Notes under the pieces: model-generated | Database searches by the model: none | What the model was told of the DNA's origin: nothing | The model's input: only the letters and a program-made list of their open reading frames with translations | Shown: positions 43,508-51,651 of the stretch, piece by piece | Numbering within the stretch: the first letter of the stretch is position 1 | How the letters are laid out: each line of letters starts with the position of its first letter | From: Streptomyces fodineus | Lineage (GTDB): Bacteria > Actinomycetota > Actinomycetes > Streptomycetales > Streptomycetaceae | Direction of reading: 5' to 3' | DNA length: 64,000 nucleotides | Assembly: GCF_001735805.1 (NCBI RefSeq) | Contig: NZ_CP017248.1 | Span: 4,588,001-4,652,000, forward strand | Program-made: the position numbers and the translations under genes

Positions 43508-44306
43508 GGGGGTCCGGTATGGCGCCCTCTCCGGTGTGGCGCCCTCTCCGGCGTCGGGGTCCTCCGGCACGAGTTCCTCCGGCACGGATCTCGCTGGCAC
43601 GGGGGTCCTGCGGAATTGATCTCTCCGGTATGGATCCCGTTGCCGCCGGTTCGACCGTCCTCAATTCCTCCGGCACCGATCGCTCCGCCTCTGGTCCCGT
43701 TGGCCTCGATCCCGCCGACTGTGGTCCCGCGAGTCCCCGTCCTGCGAGCGGTGGTCCCACCGGCCCCCGTCCCGGCAGTCCCGGTCCCGCGAGTCCCGGT
43801 CCCGCCAGCTCTGAACCCACCGGTCCGGCTCCCGCCAGCCCTGGACCTGCACGCTCTGGACCCGCCAGCCCTAGGCCCGCCAGCTCTGAACCCACCGGCC
43901 CTGGACCCACCGGCCCGGCTCCCGCCGGCCCTGGCCCTGCCAGCCCTAGTCCCGCACGCTCTGGACCCGCCGGCCCCGCTCTGGCCCTGGCCTCCGCTGT
44001 GAACGGTCCTCTTCCGGCGGTCGCCGTCACATCCGAGGTCTCGCCGACGATCGCGCACCGCACCAGCCGTACTCCCTGGGCCGCCGCCACCCGCTCGGCC
44101 CGGGCGCAGGCCGCCGCACCGCCCTCGGTCCAGTGGGCCGCCGCCGCGAGCGCCGCCAGGTCCGCGCCACCGGCCGCCCGGTGCCGGACCACGACGGCCT
44201 GCCCGAGCGCGAGCACGGCGCCGAACACCGCACAGAGCACAGCCATCGCCCCCAGGCTCCACACGGTGGCGGACCCACGGTCGCAGCCAAGCCGGTCCCG
44301 CCTCAT
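43419..44306 (-). CDS. TadE-like (Rv3654c-type) secreted protein with expanded Gly/Pro tail
   Basis: 295 residues. The first 120 match the actinobacterial 'helicase/secretion neighbourhood TadE-like' family: GSATVWSLG followed by a transmembrane helix (AVLCAVFGAVLALGQAVVV) and RHRAAGGADLAALAAA. The family usually ends near residue 130; here about 165 further residues are dominated by GPG, AGP and GSELAG repeats, then basic and Pro-rich sequence. ATG 44306 overlaps the TadE stop (ATGA). The gene's end is antisense to the helicase 3' end. The core is certain. Whether the whole tail is translated depends on there being no frameshift in this repetitive DNA. Confidence 0.72.
   Translation of the reverse strand: MRRDRLGCDRGSATVWSLGAMAVLCAVFGAVLALGQAVVVRHRAAGGADLAALAAAAHWTEGGAAACARAERVAAAQGVRLVRCAIVGETSDVTATAGRGPFTAEARARAGPAGPERAGLGLAGPGPAGAGPVGPGPVGSELAGLGLAGPERAGPGLAGAGPVGSELAGPGLAGPGLPGRGPVGPPLAGRGLAGPQSAGSRPTGPEAERSVPEELRTVEPAATGSIPERSIPQDPRASEIRAGGTRAGGPRRRRGRHTGEGAIPDPLKRAAPAPASAPPSAVPRVSPPALPATAP
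43630..43985 (-). repeat. Degenerate Gly/Pro-coding repeats in the TadE-like tail
   Basis: Imperfect units of about 15-18 bp around CCCGCCAGC / CCCACCGGT recur throughout and encode collagen-like GPxxxG runs on the minus strand. An irregular repeat, not a clean tandem array. Confidence 0.7.
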
Positions 44307-44677
44307 GGCCCCGCCTCCCCCGCCCCCAGGGTCTCCTCGGCCGGCGCGACGGCCTCCTCCCGCACCTCGAAGGGCAGCCCGCTCAGCACCGGCGGCCTGG
44401 CCACCACCGTCACCCGGACCTGGTCGCCCTCGCGCCCGACGGTCACCCGCGCCCCGCGTGGCGCCGCCTCCCGGGTCACCGTCACCACCGCGTCGGCCGG
44501 GTCCTGACGGGCGGCGGCCCGGGCGCCGATGCGGGCGGCGTCCACGCACCGGATCTGTGCGGCCACCACGAGCAGCCCCCAGACCAGCGCCATCGTGAAC
44601 GCCACCAGCACACAGAGCACCACAGCCGCCTCCGCGGTCACGAACCCCCGGTCCGCCCCTCGCTCACATCCGCGCAC
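44303..44677 (-). CDS. TadE-family pseudopilin-like protein
   Basis: 124 residues. The N-terminal motif DRGFVTAEAAVVLCVLVAFTM (Glu at position 5 after a Gly) is the type IV pilin-like processing and membrane segment typical of TadE. A beta-rich domain follows. The start is GTG 44677, which overlaps the pilin gene end by 14 bp. It is part of the Tad pilus assembly operon. Confidence 0.85.
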   Translation of the reverse strand: MRGCERGADRGFVTAEAAVVLCVLVAFTMALVWGLLVVAAQIRCVDAARIGARAAARQDPADAVVTVTREAAPRGARVTVGREGDQVRVTVVARPPVLSGLPFEVREEAVAPAEETLGAGEAGP

Positions 44678-44864
44678 TGAGGGCCTTCTTCACGATGTCC
44701 TGCAGCTCCGCACGGACCTCGCCGCTGGTGACGACCTCGTAGAGCAGCAACGCGAACCCGACGGCCGCGATGATCCCCATCGCGTATTCGGACGTCACCA
44801 TTCCGGCGTCCCCGCGGCACGTCGCCCGCAGCCGGCCCGCCACGTCCTTGATCTTCCTGTTCAT
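44664..44864 (-). CDS. Flp-like pilin, DUF4244 family
   Basis: 66 residues. GDAGMVTSEYAMGIIAAVGFA has a Gly cleavage site with Glu +5 and Tyr +6, the Flp pilin signature, followed by a single hydrophobic helix. It is probably the major subunit of the pilus made by this operon. AAGGGGG about 6 bases upstream supports ATG 44864; an upstream ATG at 44912 would place the SD inside the gene. No prepilin peptidase is visible nearby. Confidence 0.85.
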   Translation of the reverse strand: MNRKIKDVAGRLRATCRGDAGMVTSEYAMGIIAAVGFALLLYEVVTSGEVRAELQDIVKKALSARM

Positions 44865-44952
44865 TCCAACCCCCTTGAGATGCATGTCTTTTGTGGTTCT
44901 CGTCGATTGCACGACTCGTTGACCGATCAGGGCTCGCTTCTCCTCGTACGCC

Positions 44953-45732
44953 TCACCTGCCTCGCATCACCCCGCCCGCGAGTCCGATCACGACGGGCAG
45001 GACGCCGACCGCGATGAAGGCGGGCAGGAAGCACAGGCCCACCGGCGCGGAGATCAGTACGGCCGCGCGCCGGGCCCGGGCCGTCGCGGTGCGGGCCCAC
45101 TGCGCGCGTGCGTCGGAGGCGAGACGGGTGGCCGGGCCGGCCGCCGGAAGCCCGGACTCGTCGGCCCGCTCCAGCAGCCGCGCCAGGGCTCCGGCACCGG
45201 GCAGCGCGGCCAGCCGGCGCCAGGCATCCGCCGGTGCACCACCGAGCCGCACCTCGGCCGCGCCCCGCGCCAGCGCCTCCCCGACCGGTCCGCCGAGCGC
45301 GTCGCCCACCGCCTGAGCGGCGATCACCGGACCCGCGCCCGCCGCGATGCAGGCAGCCAGCAGATCGGCGGCGAGCGGGAGCTGGCGTGCGGCTTCCGCC
45401 GCGTCGGCCGACGCCGCCCGGTCGGCCGCCAACTGCCGGCTCCGCCACCGCCACAGCACGACCCCGGCACCCACCCCGAGCACGGCCCCGGTCACACCAC
45501 CGGCCAGAACCCACGCGCCGCACACCGCCCCGACGGGCGGCAACCACCGCCGCACCGCGCCCGCCGAGGTGAACCGACGCCTGGACACCGGCACTTCCAG
45601 GCCGAGCAGTTCCGCCACCCGACGCCGCGCCCGACGCCGCCGCCGGACCAGATCCAGCCGCCGGACCACCCAGCCGAGGAGCAGCACCACGCCCCCGACG
45701 ATCCCCAGCCTGTGGACAACTTCCCCGTTCAT
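44953..45732 (-). CDS. tadC: Tad pilus inner-membrane protein TadC (T2SSF domain)
   Basis: 259 residues. N-terminal hydrophobic helix, basic loop (RRRRRARRRV), two helices, then the T2SS F domain with LAADLLAACIAAGAGP and C-terminal membrane helices ending AVGVLPVVIGLAGGV. It partners TadB as the platform for the secretion ATPase. ATG 45732; the gap to the TadB stop is 44 bp. Confidence 0.85.
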   Translation of the reverse strand: MNGEVVHRLGIVGGVVLLLGWVVRRLDLVRRRRRARRRVAELLGLEVPVSRRRFTSAGAVRRWLPPVGAVCGAWVLAGGVTGAVLGVGAGVVLWRWRSRQLAADRAASADAAEAARQLPLAADLLAACIAAGAGPVIAAQAVGDALGGPVGEALARGAAEVRLGGAPADAWRRLAALPGAGALARLLERADESGLPAAGPATRLASDARAQWARTATARARRAAVLISAPVGLCFLPAFIAVGVLPVVIGLAGGVMRGR

Positions 45733-45776
45733 ACCGCCCGCTCTCCCCACACGCCTCGGCCCACCCACTCCCCCGC

Positions 45777-46622
45777 TCACACCGCCCCCGCTCCCCGCAC
45801 GATCCGCACCGCCCACCACACCCCCGCCCCCTCGAACGCCGAGCCGGCCGCCAGGCAGCCGAGGCCGGCGCCCGTGTGCAGCAGGACGCGCAGCGGGTGC
45901 GCGCCCATGGCCGCGCCGAGGAGGAGGCCGAGGGCGGGGAGTACGGCGAGGAGGACCGTGGTCGCGCGAGCACCTGCCAACTGGGCGTGGAGGTCCGCGC
46001 GTTGGTCCCGCTCGGCGCGCAGGGCCGCGTCCAGCCGGTCCAGGCCGGCCGCAAGACCGGCGCCCTGGTCCACGGCCACCCGCCAGCACGCGGCCAGCCC
46101 GAGCAGGCCCTCGGCACCCGGCTGCCGGGCCGCGGCGGCGAGCGCGCCCGGCACGTCCCCGCCGAACCGCGCCGCCGCGACCACGGCCGCCTGAGCCTCG
46201 CCGAGCCCGCCGGAGTCCCGCGCCGCCCGCAGCAGTGCCTCGCCGGGCTGCCGTCCGGCGCGCACCTCCCCGGCGAGGGCCCCGCACAGGGCGATCACCG
46301 CATCCGCCCGCCGCTCCCGGGCACACCGGGCCTGCCGGGCCAGCCTTACCCGGCGCAGCACCGGCACCCCGGCCGCCCCCGCGGCGACCGGAATCACCGA
46401 GGTCCCCAGCAGCCCGAGCAGCAGGCCGGCCACGAGCGCCCACCACTCGGCACCCAACCGGCCACGCAGCCGCCGCAGTTCCGCAAGAGCCTGGTCCCAG
46501 GAGGGCGGGCCGCTCGTCACCACTCCGCCGCCCGCGAGCAGCAGCCGTGCCCGCCGCATGCCGTAGTGCCGCCCGCCCAGCAGCCAGACCAGCGCGCCGA
46601 AGCAGATCAGCGCGGCACCCAT
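45777..46622 (-). CDS. tadB: Tad pilus inner-membrane protein TadB (T2SSF domain)
   Basis: 281 residues. The N-terminal hydrophobic segment, then the T2SS F domain with ALAGEVRAGRQPGEAL and two C-terminal hydrophobic segments. It forms the membrane platform with TadC. ATG 46622 has GGTGAG about 6 bases upstream; GTG 46640 would overlap the TadA stop by about 11 bases and is an alternative. Confidence 0.85.
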   Translation of the reverse strand: MGAALICFGALVWLLGGRHYGMRRARLLLAGGGVVTSGPPSWDQALAELRRLRGRLGAEWWALVAGLLLGLLGTSVIPVAAGAAGVPVLRRVRLARQARCARERRADAVIALCGALAGEVRAGRQPGEALLRAARDSGGLGEAQAAVVAAARFGGDVPGALAAAARQPGAEGLLGLAACWRVAVDQGAGLAAGLDRLDAALRAERDQRADLHAQLAGARATTVLLAVLPALGLLLGAAMGAHPLRVLLHTGAGLGCLAAGSAFEGAGVWWAVRIVRGAGAV

Positions 46623-46629
46623 GGACGTC

Positions 46630-47835
46630 TCACCGATCACTTCCCGCACCCCTCCCCGAGTCCGTTCCGGCGTCCAGGAGCCGCTCCAACCGCTCCCAGC
46701 CCCGCTCCCGTACGAAGGCCCGCTCGCCCCAGCGCAGGGCCGGCACCGTCCGGACCAGCCCTGTGGCGTCCCGCTCCAGTACGTGCACCTCGGCGATCCG
46801 GCGCCGCCCGGACCGGTCCCGTACGAGGTGCACGACCACGCAGAGCGCGGCCGCCAACTGGCTGTGCAGTGCCGCCCGGTCGAGCCCGGCGGCCGTGGCC
46901 AGCGCCTCCAGGCGGGCCGGGACGTCTCCGGCGGCATTGGCGTGGACCGTGCAACAGCCTCCGTCGTGGCCGGTGTTGAGCGCGGCGAGCAGATGAACGA
47001 CCTCCGGTCCGCGGACCTCGCCGACGACCAGCCGGTCGGGCCGCATCCGCAGCGCCTGCCGGACGAGGTCCTCCAGGGTGACCAGACCTGCGCCCTCCTG
47101 GTTGGCGGGCCGGGTCTCCAGCCGGACGACATGCGGGTGGTCCGGTCGCAGCTCGGCCGAGTCCTCGGCGAGCACGATCCGCTCGCCCGGTCCGACCAGC
47201 CCCAGCAGGGCGCTGAGCAGGGTCGTCTTGCCGCTCCCGGTACCCCCGCTGACCAGGAAGGACAGCCGGGCCGCGAGCAACGCCCGCAGGATCCGGTCGC
47301 CACCGGGCGGCACCGTGCCGGCCTCGACCAGTTCCCGCAGGGTGAACGCCCGGGGCCGTACGACCCGCAGGGCCAGGCAGGTGCAGCCGACGGCGACCGG
47401 GGGCAGCACCGCGTGCAGCCGGGTACCGTCGGGCAGCCGGGCGTCCGCCCACGGCCGGGCGTCGTCCAGCCGGCGTCCGGCCACGGCGGCCAGGCGCTGC
47501 GCGAGGCGTCGTACGGCCGCCGCGTCCGGGAAGGCCACCGAGGTCAGCTCCAGGCCGCGGCCCCGGTCCACCCACACCCGGTCCGGTGCGGACACCAGGA
47601 CGTCGGTGACGTCCGGATCGGCAAGCAGCGGCTCCAGGGGGCCGGTGCCGACGAGTTCGGACCTCAGCTGCCGGGCCGCGCCGAGGACTTCGGCGTCGCC
47701 GAGCACCCGGCCCTGTTCCCGCAGGGCCTGGGCCACGCGCGCGGGGGTGGGTTCGGCGCCGCTCTCGGCCAGCCGGCGCCGGACGCCGTCGAGCAGGGCG
47801 GCGCCGCCCGCGCGGTCGAGTCCGGGAAGGCTCAT
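46630..47835 (-). CDS. tadA: Tad pilus assembly ATPase TadA/CpaF
   Basis: 401 residues of a secretion ATPase. Walker A SGGTGSGKTTLLSALL, the Asp box VLAEDSAEL, the Walker B-like RPDRLVVGEVRGPEV and the His box TGHDGGCCTVHAN are all present, so it should be active. It powers pilus assembly with TadB and TadC. Its ATG overlaps the stop of the upstream Ssd/CpaE-like gene (ATGA). Confidence 0.94.
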   Translation of the reverse strand: MSLPGLDRAGGAALLDGVRRRLAESGAEPTPARVAQALREQGRVLGDAEVLGAARQLRSELVGTGPLEPLLADPDVTDVLVSAPDRVWVDRGRGLELTSVAFPDAAAVRRLAQRLAAVAGRRLDDARPWADARLPDGTRLHAVLPPVAVGCTCLALRVVRPRAFTLRELVEAGTVPPGGDRILRALLAARLSFLVSGGTGSGKTTLLSALLGLVGPGERIVLAEDSAELRPDHPHVVRLETRPANQEGAGLVTLEDLVRQALRMRPDRLVVGEVRGPEVVHLLAALNTGHDGGCCTVHANAAGDVPARLEALATAAGLDRAALHSQLAAALCVVVHLVRDRSGRRRIAEVHVLERDATGLVRTVPALRWGERAFVRERGWERLERLLDAGTDSGRGAGSDR

Positions 47836-48938
47836 CGGGTGCCTCCGGCCTCGGCCAGCGCCCGCTCCCAGAAGTTCGCGCAGAAACGGGCCAGCGGGCC
47901 GCGTCCGCTCGCGCCGGGGGGTTTGACGCCACCCTGCGGGCGCAGCAGCGGCGTCTCGACCGGCACCTCCCCGGCCAGCGGCAGGCCGAGCAGGCGGGCG
48001 ACCTCCTGGTCGTCCAGGCCCGGCGCGTACGGCCCGCGTACCGCTACGCGGAGGTCGCGGACGACCATGCCGACGGCGGAGGCGACCCTCCCGGCGGCGG
48101 CGACGGCGCGCAGTTCGGCGGGGACCACGAGCAGTGCCAGGTCGAGCTGGGCGAGGACTTCGGCGACCCCGTCGTCGAGGCGGCGGGGCAGGTCCACCAC
48201 GACCGTGCCGCCGCGCCGCCGGGCGGCGGCGAGCACCGCGCGCACCGCTTGTGGCGGGACGGCGACGCAGTCGCCGCGGTCCCAGCTCAGCACACGCAGG
48301 GAGTGCAGTTCGGGCAGCGACTCCTCCAGGGCGCCGCCGCCGACCCGCCCTCGGGAGGCGGCGAAAGCGGGCCAGCGCAGTCCGTCGGCACTTTCACCGC
48401 CCAGGAGTACGTCGAGTCCGCCGCCCAGCGGATCGGCGTCCACAAGGAGGGTGCGCAGTCCCTCGCGCGCGGAGGTGACGGCGAGCGCGCACGCGAGCGT
48501 GGAGGCACCGGCCCCGCCTCGGCCGCCGATCACCCCGACGGTGAGGGCCGGCCGGCCCACCCCCTCGGCGACGTCGGCGATCCGGTCGACGAGCCACTGC
48601 TCGCCGTCGGGAAGCATCAGGACGTGGTCGGCGCCGATCTCCACGGCGCGTTGCCACACCCCCGAGTCGTCCTGGTCACGGCCGACCAGCACCACTCCGC
48701 GCCGGCGCGTGGCCCCGCAGACCCGGCGGGTGGCGTCGTCGCCGACCAGCACCAGCGGGGCCGTTTCCCAGCCACCGCCGTGTTCCGGTACGCCGTGGTG
48801 GACCTCGGGTGTGGCGCCGGCGGCCGCGCACAGGCGCAGCAGGTCGTCCAGGAGCACGGCGTCCTCGGTGACGATGAGCGGCCGGCCCGGCCGGTCCGAG
48901 GTGCCGGGCGGCGGGTCGTGGGTGACGGTTCCGGTCAC
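47832..48938 (-). CDS. CpaE/Ssd-like MinD-family ATPase of the Tad operon
   Basis: 368 residues. An N-terminal receiver-like region without a clear phosphoacceptor (about 20-125) precedes a deviant Walker A, GGRGGAGASTLACALA, then LLVDADPLGGG. MinD/CpaE proteins localise pili at the pole; the mycobacterial relative Ssd affects septum placement. GTG 48938 has GGGGGAA about 6 bases upstream, preferred over ATG 49052, which lacks one. First gene of the seven-gene minus-strand pilus operon. Confidence 0.88.
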   Translation of the reverse strand: MTGTVTHDPPPGTSDRPGRPLIVTEDAVLLDDLLRLCAAAGATPEVHHGVPEHGGGWETAPLVLVGDDATRRVCGATRRRGVVLVGRDQDDSGVWQRAVEIGADHVLMLPDGEQWLVDRIADVAEGVGRPALTVGVIGGRGGAGASTLACALAVTSAREGLRTLLVDADPLGGGLDVLLGGESADGLRWPAFAASRGRVGGGALEESLPELHSLRVLSWDRGDCVAVPPQAVRAVLAAARRRGGTVVVDLPRRLDDGVAEVLAQLDLALLVVPAELRAVAAAGRVASAVGMVVRDLRVAVRGPYAPGLDDQEVARLLGLPLAGEVPVETPLLRPQGGVKPPGASGRGPLARFCANFWERALAEAGGTR

Positions 48939-49267
48939 GGGTGTTCCCCCTTCGCTGCACGGGCCGCACAGCCCCTTCGGCCACGCGATTCCCAAAGGTG
49001 TGAAGAACCGCCAAGCGGCCCCCCATATGAGCGGCCGGCAGAAACCGGCCATACGCGCTCCGGCAATCGGAACCGGCCATGAACTCGCCGCGGCCCGAGC
49101 GCGCTGGAATCACGGTGCAGCGATCGGCGAAATGATGTGGATCTTGGTGGAAAACTGTGGACAACTCGGCGGCTGTGAATATCGCCGTCACCCATACCGG
49201 TGACCTCTGTACCGATCCGTGTGCGACTTCCACAGCGCAGCGTGATGATTACCGGGAGTAACGAACC

Positions 49268-49324
49268 ATGGGCGCGCGTCAGCGGCGGCCGCGGCGGCCC
49301 GCTGCCGGCTCCGCGGTCGCGTGA
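49268..49324 (+). CDS. Possible Arg-rich leader peptide (18 residues)
   Basis: ATG 49268 is preceded by GGGAG with 9-base spacing. The peptide MGARQRRPRRPAAGSAVA contains five Arg in the first ten residues. It precedes a strong hairpin and the HAD gene, an arrangement resembling a transcription-attenuation leader. It is too short to judge by composition; it could be chance. Confidence 0.3.
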   Translation: MGARQRRPRRPAAGSAVA

Positions 49325-49361
49325 AGGAAGAGGAAGAAGGAGAAAACCCACCCGGACATGC

Positions 49362-49396
49362 GACGACCCCCGCCGGGGGGGAGAGCGGGGGTCGTC
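49362..49396 (+). terminator. Hairpin upstream of the HAD gene (attenuator or terminator)
   Basis: GACGACCCCCGC pairs perfectly with GCGGGGGTCGTC around an 11-base purine-rich loop. There is no annotated upstream plus-strand gene to end here, apart from the mini-ORF, so attenuation or a small RNA is possible. Confidence 0.6.
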
Positions 49397-49531
49397 CCCA
49401 CGGCCGACTCGGGGGGGGAGGAGCCGGACCGGGTTAGCACGGTCGCGAACGATCCGTGACTTCCATGGTGTACCCGAGAGCCCTCTCAGGCAAACCCACG
49501 CGCCCCACCTTACGCCGAATGGTGGGCGCCT

Positions 49532-50362
49532 ATGCTCATGGACGTGGAAAACCACTCCTTGCCCCGCGCGGCGGCCTTCTTTGACCTGGACAAGACGGTC
49601 ATTGCGAAGTCGAGCACGCTCACCTTCAGCAAGTCCTTCTACCAAGGTGGGCTGATCAACCGCAGGGCCGCGCTGCGAACCGCATATGCCCAGTTCGTCT
49701 TCCTGGTCGGCGGCCTGGATCACGACCAGATGGAGCGCATGCGCGAGTATCTGTCCGCCTTGTGCCGCGGTTGGAACGTGCAGCAGGTACGGGAGATCGT
49801 CGCCGAGACCCTGCACGACCTGATCGACCCGATCATCTACGACGAGGCCGCCTCCCTCATCGAGGAGCACCACTCGGCAGGGCGGGACGTGGTGATCGTG
49901 TCGACCTCGGGCGCCGAGGTGGTCGAGCCCGTCGGCGAACTGCTCGGCGCGGACCGGGTGGTGGCCACGCGGATGGTCGTCGGCGAGGACGGCTGCTTCA
50001 CCGGTGAAGTGGAGTACTACGCCTACGGCCCGACCAAGGCCGAGGCGGTCCGGGAGCTGGCCGTGTCCGAGGGCTACGACCTCGACCGCTGCTACGCCTA
50101 CAGCGACTCCGCGACCGATCTGCCGATGCTCCGGGAGGTCGGGCATCCGCACGCGGTGAACCCCGACCGGGCGCTGCGCCGCGAGGCGCTGGCGCAGGGG
50201 TGGCCGGTTCTGGAGTTCCGCCATCCGGTCCCGCTCAAGAAGCGGCTGCCCAGCTTCTCCGTACCGCCGCGGCCCGCACTGGTCGCCGCAGCGGCCATAG
50301 GAGCGGCGGCCGCGACCGCCGGCCTCGTCTGGTACGCCAGCCGGCGCCGGAACACCGCCTGA
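49532..50362 (+). CDS. HAD-superfamily IB phosphatase with C-terminal membrane anchor
   Basis: 276 residues. Motif I FFDLDKTVIAKS with nucleophile Asp, motif II VSTSGAE, and motif III/IV in YAYSDSATDLPML give an intact SerB-like active site. The cap region is helical. A hydrophobic stretch, ALVAAAAIGAAAATAGLVWY, near the C-terminus suggests membrane attachment. The substrate is unknown. Start ATG 49532; GTG 49541 is an alternative. Homologues are adjacent to tad genes in other streptomycetes, as I recall. Confidence 0.87.
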   Translation: MLMDVENHSLPRAAAFFDLDKTVIAKSSTLTFSKSFYQGGLINRRAALRTAYAQFVFLVGGLDHDQMERMREYLSALCRGWNVQQVREIVAETLHDLIDPIIYDEAASLIEEHHSAGRDVVIVSTSGAEVVEPVGELLGADRVVATRMVVGEDGCFTGEVEYYAYGPTKAEAVRELAVSEGYDLDRCYAYSDSATDLPMLREVGHPHAVNPDRALRREALAQGWPVLEFRHPVPLKKRLPSFSVPPRPALVAAAAIGAAAATAGLVWYASRRRNTA

Positions 50363-50725
50363 CAGCGGAGCGCCACCTGCCCGGTGTCCGGTTCACCCCC
50401 GTTTGAACCTGCAAGTAAAGAACTGCAGGCAGGGCTTCCGGTTCCTCCGGGCTCGCGGTACAAAGGCCTTAGGCCCGCGAGACCAAAGGACATCCGAGAG
50501 GATCACCTACGATTACGCACTTGGCCCACGGACCACGCATGAACACCGGGCACCCACGCGACGTCGACCCGTCGATTACGGGCCAGCCGCACCAGGTGAC
50601 GGGCAAAGTCCCCGACCTGATGGGCACATATCGAGGACGCTTGGTAACCCGGTGAGCATGCCAGCGGCGGTACGAGTCCTCGTACCGCCGCAACCCATGT
50701 CCGGGGCGATTTCCGGCCGGTTCGC
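50363..50725. other. 363-bp gap between HAD gene and Fic-like gene
   Basis: No gene is supported. A terminator hairpin lies at 50665-50690. Around 50410-50490 there are short complementary segments (CTGCA...TGCAG, GCGGTACAAAGGCCTTAGGCCCGC) that could form structure, but no recognised RNA family was identified. Confidence 0.5.
50665..50690. terminator. Hairpin terminator near the Fic-like gene
   Basis: CGGCGGTACGAG (50665-50676) pairs perfectly with CTCGTACCGCCG (50679-50690), leaving 2 bases unpaired at the turn. It lies 35 bp past the minus-strand stop at 50726. Confidence 0.75.
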
Positions 50726-51550
50726 TCAGGCCGCGCCGCGCTGCAGCGCCTCGCACACCGCCGTCGACTCGCGCGCCCCCAGCTCGATCGCCCTGCCGCA
50801 GTGCGCGATCCAGGCCGCCATGCCCTCGGGAGTGCCGGAGACGTATCCGTCCAGCGCCTCCAGATAGGCGGCGCGGCCCAGTTCGGCGTGGCCGACCTCG
50901 GCCGGGCAGATCGCCTTCGGGTCCAGGCCGCTGCCGATCAGGACGATCCGCTCGGCCGCCCGCGCGACCAGGCCGTTGTGGGACACGAAGGGCCGCAGCG
51001 CGAGCAGCTCGCCGTGCACCACGGCGGCCGTCACCAGCGCGGACGCGGACGTCCCGGTGATGATCAGGTCCGCGAGCCCCTCCAGCCGGCCCGAGACCTC
51101 CTGGGCGTGTGGCAGCGGCAGCTCGATCAGCGGCTCGTCCACCGGTTCACCGGCCTGGCGCGGCCTGCCGACCTCGTCGCCGTTGCTCGCCGCGGCCACC
51201 AGATGCAGCCGGGCCAGCACCCTGAGGGGCGACTGCCGCCAGATGGACAACAGCTGTCCCGCCTCGGCCGACAGCCTGAGGGCCGCGCCCATGACACGTG
51301 CCTCGGCGTCACCACTGAAGTCGGTGCGCCGCCGCACCTCCTCCAGGGCCCAGTCGGCACCGGACAGCGCCGCGGAGCCGCGGGCGCCGCGCAGGGCCGC
51401 CTCGGCGGTGATCTCGGTGCTGCGGCGTCGCATGATCCGGTGCCCGTAGACCCGGTCCACGGCCTTGCGCACGGACTCCACGGACTCGGCCACACCGGGC
51501 AGCGAGCCCAGGGCCGCGAGCGGGTCGGCGTTCGCGCCTGTCGTACTCAT
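50726..51550 (-). CDS. Degenerate Fic-like protein
   Basis: 274 residues, mostly helical. The segment LALRPFVSHNGLVARAAERI aligns with the Fic core HPFxDGNGR: the catalytic His is Arg, and the second Gly-Asn-Gly-Arg reads HNGL. AMPylation activity is therefore doubtful. The N-terminal half includes DRVYGHRIMRRRSTEITAEA, reminiscent of Fic-domain N-terminal helices. ATG 51550 lies within an 18-bp palindrome. Some databases call the relative an oxidoreductase, but I see no cofactor motif. The MinD-like gene is divergent. Confidence 0.65.
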   Translation of the reverse strand: MSTTGANADPLAALGSLPGVAESVESVRKAVDRVYGHRIMRRRSTEITAEAALRGARGSAALSGADWALEEVRRRTDFSGDAEARVMGAALRLSAEAGQLLSIWRQSPLRVLARLHLVAAASNGDEVGRPRQAGEPVDEPLIELPLPHAQEVSGRLEGLADLIITGTSASALVTAAVVHGELLALRPFVSHNGLVARAAERIVLIGSGLDPKAICPAEVGHAELGRAAYLEALDGYVSGTPEGMAAWIAHCGRAIELGARESTAVCEALQRGAA

Positions 51551-51558
51551 GAGTACGA
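51541..51558. promoter_or_regulatory. 18-bp perfect palindrome spanning the start codon of the Fic-like gene
   Basis: TCGTACTCATGAGTACGA is fully self-complementary, and its centre contains the ATG of the minus-strand gene. A regulator bound here would block transcription or, as RNA, a hairpin would hide the start codon. Confidence 0.6.
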
Positions 51559-51651
51559 CCCTACGCACCCCATCGGCCGACCCCTCGAAGGAGTGGTCTT
51601 CTTCACTTCCACCTGACACATACAGCTATCACCCGACTACCGTTGGTGAAC

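Larger units (their letters stand above)
48939..49531. other. 593-bp intergenic region between the Tad operon and the HAD gene
   Basis: A divergent control region. It contains an AT-richer patch at 49118-49200 (probable Tad operon promoter side), an Arg-rich 18-residue mini-ORF at 49268 and a 12-bp hairpin at 49362, then a G-rich run at 49411-49418. No tRNA or longer gene is seen. Confidence 0.6.

Noticed and set aside
50400..50560. A riboswitch or tRNA-like element after the HAD gene
   Set aside because: Some complementary segments exist, but no known family consensus could be matched.
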